A stretch of 64,000 nucleotides of DNA from Mesobacterium pallidum (GTDB lineage: Bacteria; Pseudomonadota; Alphaproteobacteria; Rhodobacterales; Rhodobacteraceae). Each line of letters begins with the position of its first letter. Position 1 is the stretch's first letter. Below the pieces are notes generated by a model. The model had not been told where the DNA came from, did no database searches, and saw only the letters and a list, made by a program, of their open reading frames with translations. The stretch is taken from NCBI RefSeq assembly GCF_019966535.1, contig NZ_JAIMID010000014.1, positions 90,414-154,413 on the forward strand, written 5' to 3'. Made by a program: the position numbers and the translations under genes. Of the stretch, positions 7,784-15,202 are shown in pieces.

Positions 7784-9349
7784 ATGACAGCACTTGGATG
7801 GATCATCGTCCTTCTGATCCTCGCCGCCGCGCTGATCGCGCTGGCCGCCTGGTTCTACGAACGGGCCACGAACGAGGTCAGCCTCGTCCGTACCGGCATC
7901 GGCGGCCGCAAGGTCGTGATCGACGGCGGCACCCTGGCGATCCCGTATTTCCACGAGATCAACCGCGTGAACATGCAGACGATCCGCATGGACGTGGTCC
8001 GGCGCGGCAACAGCGCCCTTATCACCAAAGACCGGATGCGCGTGGATGTTGGCGCGGAATTCTACGCCTCCGTGGTGCCCGAGGCGGATGCGATCGCCCG
8101 CGCCGCACAGACCCTGGGGCGGCGGACCTTCCAGCCCGACGAGCTGAAATCGCTGATCGACGGCATGATGGTCGACGCGCTGCGCACGGTGGCTGCGCAA
8201 ATGACCATGGACGAGCTGCACGAGGACCGCGCCGAGTTCGTGCGCGAGGTGCGCAACATCCTGGGCGAGACGCTGGGGCGCTACGGGCTGCAGCTTGATT
8301 CCGTGTCGCTGACCGATTTCGACCAGACGGCGTTCTCGTCTCTGGACGAGACCAACGCCTTCAACGCGGTCGGGATGCGCAAGCTGGCCGAGGTGATCGC
8401 CAAGTCCAAGCGCGAGCGAGCGCAGATCGAGGGCGACAGCGAGGTCGAGGTGCGGCGCACCGCGATGGAGGCCAGCCGCCGCAAGCTCGAGATCGACCTC
8501 GAGGAACGCCGGGCCGAGATTGCCCAGGCGCAGGAGGTCGAGACGCTGATGGCCGCGCAGCTGGCCGAGGTGGCCCGCCGCAAGGCAGATGCCGAACGCG
8601 ACGCCGCCCATGCCCGCATCCGGATGGAGCAGGAGATCCAGTCCGCCGACATCGCCCGCGAGCTGGCGATCCGCGAGGCCGAGATCGCGCAGGACCGCGC
8701 CCTGAACATCGCCGAGCAGGAGCGGCAGATCCAGATCTCGGCCAAGAGCCAGGAGGAAAGCCGCGCCCGGGCCGAGGCCGACACCGTGCGGGCCGAGGCC
8801 GTGAAGGCCGAAGAGGCGATCCAGACCGCGCGCCAGATGGCCGAGGCCGAACGGCGCAAGGCCATCGCCCTGATCGCCGCACAGCAGGATGCCGAGACGG
8901 CCGCGACTCGGGCGAAGATCGCCGCCGAAAGCGACAAGGCCACGGCCAAGGACCGGACCGAGGCCAAGCGCGCCGAGGCCGAGGCGCTCAAGCTTCTGCG
9001 CATGGCCGAAATCGAGGCGGACGCGGCCCGGATCGAGGCCGAGAATGCCCGCTCCGAGGCGCTGGCCGCGCTCGAGCTGGAAAAGGCGCGGCTTGCGGCG
9101 GCGCCCGGGATCATCGCGCAGATGGTCAAGCCGGCCGAGAAGATCGACAGCATCACCGTGCACCAGCTGTCCGGCCTCGGGCCGCGCGGCGGGGCCGAGG
9201 GGCAGGCAGGCGAGCCGGGCACTGGCTCTCCGGTGTCGCAGGTCGTGAACGCGATCCTCGACATGGCGGTGTCGATGCCGGCGATGACCCGGCTGGGCGA
9301 ACAGATCGGCGACCATGTCGCCGGGGCACCGGGAAAGCCGCGGGACTGA
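7784..9349 (+). CDS. Flotillin-like SPFH/band-7 membrane protein
   Basis: 521-aa flotillin-type scaffold. Residues 4-24 are one hydrophobic anchor (GWIIVLLILAAALIALAAWF), followed by an SPFH domain (about 30-220, with RTGIGGRKVVIDGGTLAIP) and a long Ala/Glu/Arg coiled coil (about 210-450) ending in a Gly-rich C-terminus. Flotillins oligomerise on the inner membrane and organise membrane microdomains. An earlier in-frame ATG exists inside the aldehyde dehydrogenase gene, but GGAGGATGGAAAC before 7784 and the anchor sequence define the start. Only 13 bp separate it from the dehydrogenase, placing it as the last gene of the transporter operon, an unusual position for a flotillin. Confidence 0.9.
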   Translation: MTALGWIIVLLILAAALIALAAWFYERATNEVSLVRTGIGGRKVVIDGGTLAIPYFHEINRVNMQTIRMDVVRRGNSALITKDRMRVDVGAEFYASVVPEADAIARAAQTLGRRTFQPDELKSLIDGMMVDALRTVAAQMTMDELHEDRAEFVREVRNILGETLGRYGLQLDSVSLTDFDQTAFSSLDETNAFNAVGMRKLAEVIAKSKRERAQIEGDSEVEVRRTAMEASRRKLEIDLEERRAEIAQAQEVETLMAAQLAEVARRKADAERDAAHARIRMEQEIQSADIARELAIREAEIAQDRALNIAEQERQIQISAKSQEESRARAEADTVRAEAVKAEEAIQTARQMAEAERRKAIALIAAQQDAETAATRAKIAAESDKATAKDRTEAKRAEAEALKLLRMAEIEADAARIEAENARSEALAALELEKARLAAAPGIIAQMVKPAEKIDSITVHQLSGLGPRGGAEGQAGEPGTGSPVSQVVNAILDMAVSMPAMTRLGEQIGDHVAGAPGKPRD

Positions 9350-9385
9350 CCTCGTGGGGACAAGACCCGGCGGGGACCAGCCGGG

Positions 9386-10333
9386 TCAAATCGGGGTCGG
9401 GCGGAGGCCCGGACCTTGCGGCGACGCAGGGTCCGGGCCTCTTGCTTTCATCCATGGCGCCCCGGTGCCTTCGGGCAGCATGTCCGACAAATGGTTATCG
9501 AACTGTGAACGCCGATGGCGCCCCGCCCGCCGACAGTGGCGCGACCGGGCGGGCGCGATGTCCGCCCGGCGCTGGGGTAACTTCGCGGTATAGCCGCCGT
9601 CGACCATGTGGAACGACCCGGTGATGAAGGACGCCCGGTCCGACACCAGGAATCCGACCAGCGCGGCCACGTCCGCAGGCTCGCCCAACCGGCCCAGCGG
9701 GGTCTGATCCTTGAGGAACTGCTTGCCCGCCTCGTCAAGGTTGGTGTCGAGGATCTTGGTGTTGATGAAGCCCGGCCCCACGGCGTTGATGCGCACGTTG
9801 TCTGCGGCATGTTCCAGCGCCGCGTTTCGGGTCAGCCCGACGACGGCATGCTTGGCCGCGACATAGGCCGGGTTGCCCGGAAAGCCCACCGCGCCCAGCA
9901 TCGAGGCGATGTTGACGATGGCGCCGCCGCCGGCCTTCTTCATCTCGGGGATGGCATAGCGCAGCCCGTAGAAGGTGCCGTGCAGGTCGACGTTCACCAC
10001 GCCATGCCAGGCATCCAGCGGGTAGTCGCCCGTCGACACGTCCGGCCCGCCGATCCCCGCATTGTTGACAAGGATATGCAGCCCGCCGGTCTTTTCGACC
10101 GCGAAGGCGACCATGGCCTCGACATCCTTTGGGTTCGACACGTCCGCGGCCACGGCCAGCGCTGTGCCGCCGGCCCTTTCGATCACCGCCACCTGGGCCT
10201 CTGCGGTCTCTTGCTTGAGATCGGCGATCACCACCGTGGCGCCGGCCGAGGCAAGCTCCTCGGCGATGGCGGCGCCGATGCCGGCGGCCGCGCCGGTGAC
10301 GATGGCGGTCTTGCCTGTCAGATCATAAGACAT
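9386..10333 (-). CDS. SDR-family NAD(P)-dependent oxidoreductase, extended C-terminus
   Basis: Classical short-chain dehydrogenase. Visible are the cofactor motif TGAAAGIGAAIAEELA (12-27), NNAG, the catalytic Ser in NIASM and the YVAAKHA motif (Tyr-x3-Lys). The start at 10333 is chosen because MSYDLTGKTAIVTG begins the fold and CCGGAG lies 7 bases upstream; the frame is open further upstream but without domain sequence. The family normally ends at about VDGGYTAQ near residue 250. Here the frame runs on for about 65 residues of Arg-rich, non-domain sequence and passes through the neighbouring terminator hairpin, so the natural stop codon appears lost. Confidence 0.88.
   Translation of the reverse strand: MSYDLTGKTAIVTGAAAGIGAAIAEELASAGATVVIADLKQETAEAQVAVIERAGGTALAVAADVSNPKDVEAMVAFAVEKTGGLHILVNNAGIGGPDVSTGDYPLDAWHGVVNVDLHGTFYGLRYAIPEMKKAGGGAIVNIASMLGAVGFPGNPAYVAAKHAVVGLTRNAALEHAADNVRINAVGPGFINTKILDTNLDEAGKQFLKDQTPLGRLGEPADVAALVGFLVSDRASFITGSFHMVDGGYTAKLPQRRADIAPARSRHCRRAGRHRRSQFDNHLSDMLPEGTGAPWMKARGPDPASPQGPGLRPTPI
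9405..9440 (+). terminator. Hairpin terminator after the transporter-flotillin operon
   Basis: A near-perfect inverted repeat with arms AGGCCCGGACC and GGTCCGGGCCT and an inner TGCG/CGCA pair around a GCGA loop, followed by CTTGCTTTC. It ends the plus-strand operon. On the minus strand it falls within the last codons of the SDR frame. Confidence 0.7.
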
Positions 10334-10552
10334 TGTATGCTCCGGATTATTTCCTGGGGGCGGGCCCGGGCTTGCATGCACCGTCCCGCCTGTCACACAG
10401 GTATTCCCCCAGGGTGCCCGATGCCTCGCCCACGTCCGCACCGGCGATGTGCCCCAGTGCGCGGAACATCCGGCAAAGGCATTCTCTGCGCGCATGACTG
10501 TCCTGCCGGCCACGGCCGGGTCATTGCGTTCGCGTTGTCAGCTATCGGCCTG

Positions 10553-10741
10553 TCAGGCGGCGTCGGGGCGCGCCGTCTGTTCCACCAGGATCGCATCCTT
10601 CGCGCCGACCCAATCGCCCCAGGTCTGCGCGAAATCCCACGCATCCGCTTCGGCGTCGAACCGCACCTTGGCCTCGACCTCGCCTGCCTTGCTCAGGCAG
10701 GTCACCAGGAAACCGCCGCTCTCACGGGATACCGTAATCAT
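10553..10741 (-). CDS. Hypothetical small protein
   Basis: 62-aa acidic protein beginning MITVSRESGGFLVTCLSKAG and containing an aromatic segment (ADAWDFAQTWGDWVG). Codon use in this frame looks coding and GAGAGTGAAGAC precedes the ATG. The frame stays open to 10900, but the N-terminal extension is rich in Arg/Cys and reads like noncoding sequence. Family unknown to me. It is divergent from the polyphosphate kinase gene. Confidence 0.5.
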   Translation of the reverse strand: MITVSRESGGFLVTCLSKAGEVEAKVRFDAEADAWDFAQTWGDWVGAKDAILVEQTARPDAA

Positions 10742-10879
10742 GTCTTCACTCTCGAAACGCTCGCGGGACCGGATGTACCCGCATATCGTGACCGAATGAC
10801 GACGCGCGTGCATCCGGAGCGTGACGCCATATCCGCGCAGATAGCCCTCGCACAAGCTGCAAAATCGCACGATCATGGT

Positions 10880-10898
10880 TCTGTCACATAAACTTGTC
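10880..10898 (+). promoter_or_regulatory. Pho-box-like direct repeat upstream of ppk2
   Basis: Two TGTCAC repeats (10881-10886 and 10894-10899, preceded by C and T respectively) occur 59-77 bases before the polyphosphate kinase start. A PhoB site has two CTGTCAT-type repeats 11 bp apart; here the period is 13 bp, so it is only a candidate. Confidence 0.3.
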
Positions 10899-10956
10899 AC
10901 GAAATGGGGCCCATGCCCCCCGCGGCATGACGGGCCCGGGCCGAACGGAGCGAGAG

Positions 10957-11874
10957 ATGGACAAGAAAAGGGACGAGACCGAGCTGGACTGGCTCGAGGC
11001 GGAGCTGGCCGACACGCTGGACGAGGATTACGAGCTCGAGCTGTCCGAGCCGGCGCTGTCGATGGAGATTCGCAAGATCTACCAGAAGGCGCATCCGCCC
11101 AGCCTCGAGCGTCGCGACTACCTGCGCAAGCTGCTGTATTTGCAATCGGAACTGATCAAGATGCACGATTGGGTGCAGTACCACGGCGAAAAGGTCGTGG
11201 TGCTGTTCGAGGGCCGCGACAGCGCCGGCAAGGGGGGCGTCATCAAGCGCATCACCCAGCGGCTGAACCCGCGCGCCTGCCGCGTGGTCGCCCTGCCCGC
11301 CCCGTCCGAGCGCGAGAAGAGCCAGTGGTATTTCCAGCGCTACGTGCCGCACCTGCCCGCCGCGGGCGAAATCGTGCTGTTCGACCGCTCATGGTACAAC
11401 CGCGCGGGGGTCGAGCGGGTGATGGGCTTTGCCGACGAGAGCCAGGTCGAACAGTTCTTCGATGACGTGCCGGAGTTCGAGCGGATGCTGGTGCGGTCGG
11501 GGATTCGCGTCTTCAAGTACTGGTTCTCGATCACCGACGAGGAACAGCAGATGCGCTTCCTCATGCGCATCCACGACCCGCTTAAGCAGTGGAAACTGTC
11601 GCCGATGGACCTGCAATCCCGCGTCCGGTGGGAACAGTACACCAAGGCCAAGGAAGAGATGATGCACCGCACCAACATCCCCGAGGCGCCCTGGTACATC
11701 GTCCCCGGCAACGACAAGAAGCGCGCCCGGCTGAACTGCATCGACCACCTCTTGTCGCGCATCCCGTACGAGCCGGTTCCGCACGAGGACGTCACCCTGC
11801 CCGAGCGGACGTACAACCCCGAGTACGAGCGCGCCGTGCTGCCGCCCGAGCTTTACGTACCCTCCAAGTACTGA
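10957..11874 (+). CDS. ppk2: Polyphosphate kinase 2
   Basis: PPK2 family enzyme, 305 aa, which transfers phosphate between polyphosphate and nucleotides. Walker A FEGRDSAGKGG lies at 84-94, Walker B region VLFDRSWYNRAGVERVMGF about residues 132-150, and the lid Arg/Lys-rich segment and SPMDLQSRVRWEQYTKAKE follow, all characteristic. Length fits a single-domain PPK2. The ATG at 10957 has GGAGCGAG upstream and is preferred over a TTG at 10894. It is a single gene with a possible Pho-box in its upstream region. Confidence 0.95.
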   Translation: MDKKRDETELDWLEAELADTLDEDYELELSEPALSMEIRKIYQKAHPPSLERRDYLRKLLYLQSELIKMHDWVQYHGEKVVVLFEGRDSAGKGGVIKRITQRLNPRACRVVALPAPSEREKSQWYFQRYVPHLPAAGEIVLFDRSWYNRAGVERVMGFADESQVEQFFDDVPEFERMLVRSGIRVFKYWFSITDEEQQMRFLMRIHDPLKQWKLSPMDLQSRVRWEQYTKAKEEMMHRTNIPEAPWYIVPGNDKKRARLNCIDHLLSRIPYEPVPHEDVTLPERTYNPEYERAVLPPELYVPSKY

Positions 11875-12260
11875 CCCGGGCGCCGGGGCATCCCCCGCCC
11901 GGCGCATTCGTCCCAAGTTCGACATTCCCTTGACCGGGCTGTCACAGCCCGCCTCCGGGCGCATCCCGGTGCGGTGAGTATCCCGAGCGCAGGCGCGGAG
12001 ATGGCGCCATTGCACCGCCGCGGCAGAGCCATTTCTTTCGGACGGCGGGCACCACCGGGACCGGCACCCACGGCGCGACCGTCGCGGGATATGACCGAAT
12101 GGAGCGGACCGGCGTCGATTTCGACATCGCCGGCGTGCGCAACATCCATGCCGATCTCGGCGGCAATGGGATCGGCCTGCCGTTCACCCCTCTCCGCCGG
12201 TGCTCTTCGCCAACATCGACGCTGTCGAGGCAGCCGAAGTGACCATCCCCGTGGCCTGGC
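11875..12260. other. Non-genic stretch with decayed coding remnant
   Basis: No gene with a credible start is visible. Frame 3 is open from 11934 to 12236 and from about 12010 encodes a peptide that looks protein-like (for example RTAGTTGTGTHGATVAGY and VDFDIAGVRNIHADLGGNG) but has no start or ribosome site and hits a stop at 12234-12236. I could not assign a family. It is best read as debris of an inactivated gene. Confidence 0.4.
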
Positions 12261-12521
12261 TTGCTGCCGGTTTCGTGGACAGCGGGTCAAGTTTGCTTGG
12301 TGCGGGCCTCGAACGCCACAGAGTTTGGATATTACCCCTTCCACAAGCAAATCGGCACGGATCGACGCTTGCTCGATGAGATCGCTGGCCGGGGTTACGC
12401 CGTGACCGAGTTGGAGCGCCGGACCTCGAAGGGGCTGAGGATGGCCAAAGGCATCCAGCGCCGGGAAGATGACTTCCCCGTGGACCCGGCGGCCGACGTC
12501 ACGATCTCCGACCTGGGCTGA
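12261..12521 (+). pseudogene. Possible 3' remnant of an unknown gene
   Basis: An 86-codon frame whose last 70 residues (from NATEFGYYPFHKQIGTDRRL on) have balanced, coding-like composition and high third-position GC, while the beginning is frame noise with no ribosome site. It is in the same frame as the fragment just upstream, separated by one stop, so the two could be pieces of one degraded gene. No family recognised. Confidence 0.35.
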
Positions 12522-12760
12522 TGTAGGGGTCAGACATCTGAGCGCCTTATCGATACAGCGACCGAGCGATTTACGCCCTTCGCCTCAGCGCCCCCACCCC
12601 ATCGAGGGGGATAAGTGCCACCTTTGCTCAGCCTGACTGTCATTCGGCCTGTTGCGCTCACGCCTCTGCGCGACATGATGCCCGGCACCCTTTCACAAGC
12701 AAGCCGGATCACACAATCGTTCACTCCAATGCGCCCTCCGACACCCGGAAAGGAAACCCC

Positions 12761-12970
12761 ATGACCATGACCAGCCCGATGGACATCAACGACTTCTGCG
12801 CCCTGCCCACCCACATCGCCACCCACCATGATGGCGGCGGCTCTGTTTGGTATGTGCTGGACCAGCCCCTCATAGAAGCACTCGGGCTTCCCTATGGCTT
12901 CCATCATGCAGACTTCCTCGAACGCTGTGACACCTTTCCCAGTAGTTCCTCGGACTGCGACCGCAGATAA
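12761..12970 (+). CDS. Hypothetical small protein
   Basis: 69 aa, starts MTMTSPMDINDFCALPTHIA, with GGAAAGGAAACCCC immediately upstream, a good ribosome site. Contains a hydrophobic/aromatic core (GGGSVWYVLDQPLIEALGLP). The last 15 residues are Ser/Asp-rich and may be past a lost natural end. Its 3' part overlaps an opposite-strand small gene. No family recognised; it lies in the degraded region next to the tRNA. Confidence 0.4.
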   Translation: MTMTSPMDINDFCALPTHIATHHDGGGSVWYVLDQPLIEALGLPYGFHHADFLERCDTFPSSSSDCDRR

Positions 12971-13161
12971 GACCAGTACTCGTCCAGCTGATCGGCTTCG
13001 CGTCTGGCTTTGGTTTCGTCTATCCGGGCTGATCCGGTGCGCAACGAAAACGCGATGCCAGGCGATATGTCGTGGGCTTCCAACTCGGTCGGGTTGCGAC
13101 GGCTGAAGTAACAAATCCCTGAATTCGGATACCTGAACGCGGGTGAATTGGTCTCCGACAT
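12904..13161 (-). CDS. Hypothetical small protein
   Basis: 85 aa, starts MSETNSPAFRYPNSGICYF, with TTGGAGCC ten bases before the ATG. The C-terminal half (ARREADQLDEYWSYLRSQSEELLGKVSQ) looks like an amphipathic helix. Composition is protein-like and base use is less GC-rich than the neighbours. It overlaps the end of the plus-strand small frame at 12761-12970, so at most one end of each can be functional. Family unknown. Confidence 0.45.
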   Translation of the reverse strand: MSETNSPAFRYPNSGICYFSRRNPTELEAHDISPGIAFSLRTGSARIDETKARREADQLDEYWSYLRSQSEELLGKVSQRSRKSA

Positions 13162-13222
13162 GGTCTACGGCTCCAAGAAACTGCAAGAATCTGAAGCGAA
13201 ACCAATGCGTTAGTCGAAGAGA

Positions 13223-13298
13223 TGGTGCCCCCACACGGACTCGAACCGCGGACCTACTGATTACAAATCAGTTGCTCTACCAGCTGAGCTATAGGGGC
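13223..13298 (-). tRNA. tRNA-Thr (anticodon TGT)
   Basis: 76 nt on the minus strand including an encoded CCA. Acceptor stem GCCCCTA/TGGGGGC with discriminator A, D arm AGCTCAGCTGGTAGAGC, anticodon stem ACTGA/TCAGT around loop TTTGTAA (anticodon TGT, Thr), and T loop GTTCGAGTCC are all visible. Its 3' end points toward the gene-poor region 11875-13222. Confidence 0.97.
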
Positions 13299-13364
13299 AC
13301 TCGGGGCGTCAGATACAGCAGCCGCAGGCCGGGGCGCAAGAGAGAATCCCGCCCGCTCGACTGG

Positions 13365-13751
13365 TCAATCCAGCGACTCGGGGCGTTGCACGCAGATGAA
13401 ATGCGTCAACTCGCCCGAGCCGTTGCTGATCGGACGGATCTCGCAATGGTGCCAGAACGGCGTGCCGTCCTTGGCGTAGTTCAGGATCTTGACCTTGCCG
13501 GACTCGCCGCTGTGGATCAGGTAACGGAACATGTCGACCGCCTCGGGCGAGGTGTCGGGCCCGTGCAGCATGCTCAGCGACCGGCCGATCACCTCGCCCG
13601 GTGTGTAGCCGGTGTAACGGTAGAACGTCTCCGTGACCGAGGTGACCGGATTGCCGGACTCGGCGGAACAGATCACCACGCAACGCACGTCAGGATCGAA
13701 GCGCATCTCGTTTTCCGAGAAAGCTTCGCCCGACTTCTTACTCTCACTCAT
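13365..13751 (-). CDS. Short LOV/PAS protein lacking the photoactive cysteine
   Basis: 128-aa stand-alone PAS domain that aligns by motif with flavin-binding LOV domains: FYRYTGYTPGEVIGRS, ILNYAKDGTPFW and the final strand THFICVQ. In photoactive LOV domains the Eα helix reads GxNCRFLQ; here it is GRSLSMLHG, so the adduct-forming Cys is Leu59. The flavin-contacting Asn (N91) and Gln (Q122) are kept, while a second Asn is His101. No output domain is attached. The ATG at 13751 has GGAG upstream and overlaps the XRE gene by 8 bases, so the two are co-translated. Flavin binding is inferred; it may instead be a plain PAS sensor. Confidence 0.85.
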   Translation of the reverse strand: MSESKKSGEAFSENEMRFDPDVRCVVICSAESGNPVTSVTETFYRYTGYTPGEVIGRSLSMLHGPDTSPEAVDMFRYLIHSGESGKVKILNYAKDGTPFWHHCEIRPISNGSGELTHFICVQRPESLD

Positions 13752-14142
13752 TCTTGCTCCCATTGGCCGCCGCCGACTCGATCACGTGCACGAGGCTGCG
13801 GCGCAGCTTGGCATCCTTGATCGCCACGAAGGCTGTAACGAGCCGGGCGACCAGGTCGGCATCACTGCCCGTGTCCTCCTCGGGCGCGTGGTAGTTGGGA
13901 TCGGGCTCACCGTTCGTCTTGTTGCGGATCGGCAGGATGTCCGACGCCGCGATCCCGTAGTGCTGGGCCAGTGAATAGATGTGGATCAGGCTGCACTTGG
14001 TGCTGGCATCCTCGTATTTCTGGTATTGCTGCGGACTGACAGACAGGACCTGCGCCACCTGCGCCTGGGTCAGCCCGCGTTCCGCGCGCAGCTCTTTCAG
14101 ACGGGTGCCGATGTATCTGTAGACCTGGTTGGGCATGTCCAT
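13744..14142 (-). CDS. XRE-family helix-turn-helix regulator
   Basis: 132-aa DNA-binding protein. The Cro/C1-type HTH spans about residues 10-65 (TRLKELRAERGLTQAQVAQV followed by SVSPQQYQKYEDA). A short C-terminal region (about 85-132) is acidic then helical and could mediate dimerisation or contact the LOV-like partner. It is co-translated with the Cys-less LOV/PAS gene through an ATGAGTGA overlap, suggesting a sensor/regulator pair. Upstream, a 381-bp space separates it from the divergent roadblock gene. Confidence 0.9.
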   Translation of the reverse strand: MDMPNQVYRYIGTRLKELRAERGLTQAQVAQVLSVSPQQYQKYEDASTKCSLIHIYSLAQHYGIAASDILPIRNKTNGEPDPNYHAPEEDTGSDADLVARLVTAFVAIKDAKLRRSLVHVIESAAANGSKNE

Positions 14143-14523
14143 CCGGTTGCAGGGGATCGCTGGCCGCGCCCTCGCAGGGCGGATGCGTCAGGGCTAGCAC
14201 GGCGCAAGAATCGGCACAAGCCGGGGCCGGCCCGCGATTCCCGAAAGCCTCTCGCAGAACGCGAGACTCCCACGACTCCGTCGCCAAATTCTCAATTTAT
14301 TCGCGAAGCTCTGCCCGGCATCGTGGAATTTCAGCGTTTTTTCTCGTTTTTTGTGGTGAATGCGGCAATTTCGCCCCGTTGAGCCGCGAATTTACCTCAT
14401 TCGAGTCACGTTGGAGCCACGAGTAACCTCAATAAATAAGAACATCGACCAAACGAAGAGAGACGCCCCCCGAAACGGCCAGACGGCACAAGGGACACGG
14501 CGGACCGGAGAAGGGAAAGACGG
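14143..14523. promoter_or_regulatory. Divergent intergenic region, unusually AT-rich
   Basis: 381 bp between two divergent genes with no coding signal. The half next to the roadblock gene is clearly AT-richer than the surroundings (TTTTTTCTCGTTTTTTG near 14337 and CTCAATAAATAAGAAC near 14427). A weak sigma-70-like pair (TTGGAG at 14411, TAAATA 16 bp later) could serve the plus-strand gene. I see no clear operator. Confidence 0.35.
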
Positions 14524-15099
14524 ATGACAAGGCGGAATCTTGTGGAGTTGGCGCGGCAGGTGATGCCGTGGAAGTTCCACGGGCAGGCTGATGTCATCCG
14601 GGCCGAACCGCAGGGTCCCTCATCGGACGGGCGAGACGAGGCGATCGGGACCGCGATCGACCCTCAACCAGAGACGAAGACAGAAACCAAGATCGACCCC
14701 CCGGCAGAACCCCGGACGATCATCACGAAAGGAAATTTCGACATGAGCCTCATCGCAGAAACCGCAGAGATCCACGGCTTCATCGGCGCCTGCCTCGTGG
14801 ACACCGAATCCGGCATGATGCTGGACGCTGTCGGCGGCGGCAAAGGCAAGCTGGACCTCGAAGCGGCCGCGGCCATGAACACCACCTTCATCCGCGCCAA
14901 GCGCGAGGCGATGGAAGTGCTGCAGCTCGACACCAACATCGAGGACATCCTGATCACCCTCGGCACGCAGATCCACCTGATCCGCCCGCTGGACCGTGAC
15001 CAGTCCAAGTTCATCTACGTGGCGCTGGACCGCAAGAACGCCAACCTCGGCATGGCCCGCCTTCAGCTGAAGCGGATCGAGGAAAAAGTCGCCGTCTGA
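14524..15099 (+). CDS. Roadblock/LC7 domain protein
   Basis: 191 aa. Residues about 80-187 match the roadblock/LC7 fold found in MglB-like GTPase regulators: GFIGACLVDTESGMMLDAVG, an Ala-rich helix, IEDILITLGTQIHLIRPL and FIYVALDRKNANLGMARLQL. The first 73 residues form a basic start (MTRRNLVELARQVMPWKFHG) and a charged Pro/Thr linker. A second in-frame start at 14743 also has a good ribosome site (GAAAGGAAATTTCGAC), giving just the domain (118 aa); the first start has GGGAAAGACGG. Both products could be made. No Ras-like GTPase partner is in the window. Confidence 0.82.
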   Translation: MTRRNLVELARQVMPWKFHGQADVIRAEPQGPSSDGRDEAIGTAIDPQPETKTETKIDPPAEPRTIITKGNFDMSLIAETAEIHGFIGACLVDTESGMMLDAVGGGKGKLDLEAAAAMNTTFIRAKREAMEVLQLDTNIEDILITLGTQIHLIRPLDRDQSKFIYVALDRKNANLGMARLQLKRIEEKVAV

Positions 15100-15126
15100 T
15101 CACCCTCTCCCTCGGGTCACCAGGCC

Positions 15127-15152
15127 GGGGCGTCCTTCGGGGCGCCCCTTTT
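15127..15152 (+). terminator. Rho-independent terminator after the roadblock gene
   Basis: GGGGCGTCC-ttcg-GGGCGCCCC followed by TTTTG: a 9-bp stem with one G-U pair, UUCG-type loop and short T-run, 27 bp after the stop codon. The convergent permease gene ends 50 bp further on. Confidence 0.8.
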
Positions 15153-15202
15153 GCCGTTGCGCGCGCTCTTCGGGGCGCCGCCTGGCGACCTTGTCCCGGC
15201 GA

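Noticed and set aside
5008..7806. 932-codon minus-strand frame opposite livF and the aldehyde dehydrogenase
   Set aside because: Antisense shadow; no recognisable domain, and the sense genes are intact.
9386..9600. Frameshift as explanation for the SDR extension
   Set aside because: Neither alternative frame contains a stop close to the normal protein end, so a single-base shift would not restore it.
13223..13298. Search for an attachment-site repeat of the tRNA 3' end
   Set aside because: I compared the tRNA end with the region 11875-13222 by eye and saw no copy longer than a few bases, and there is no integrase gene.
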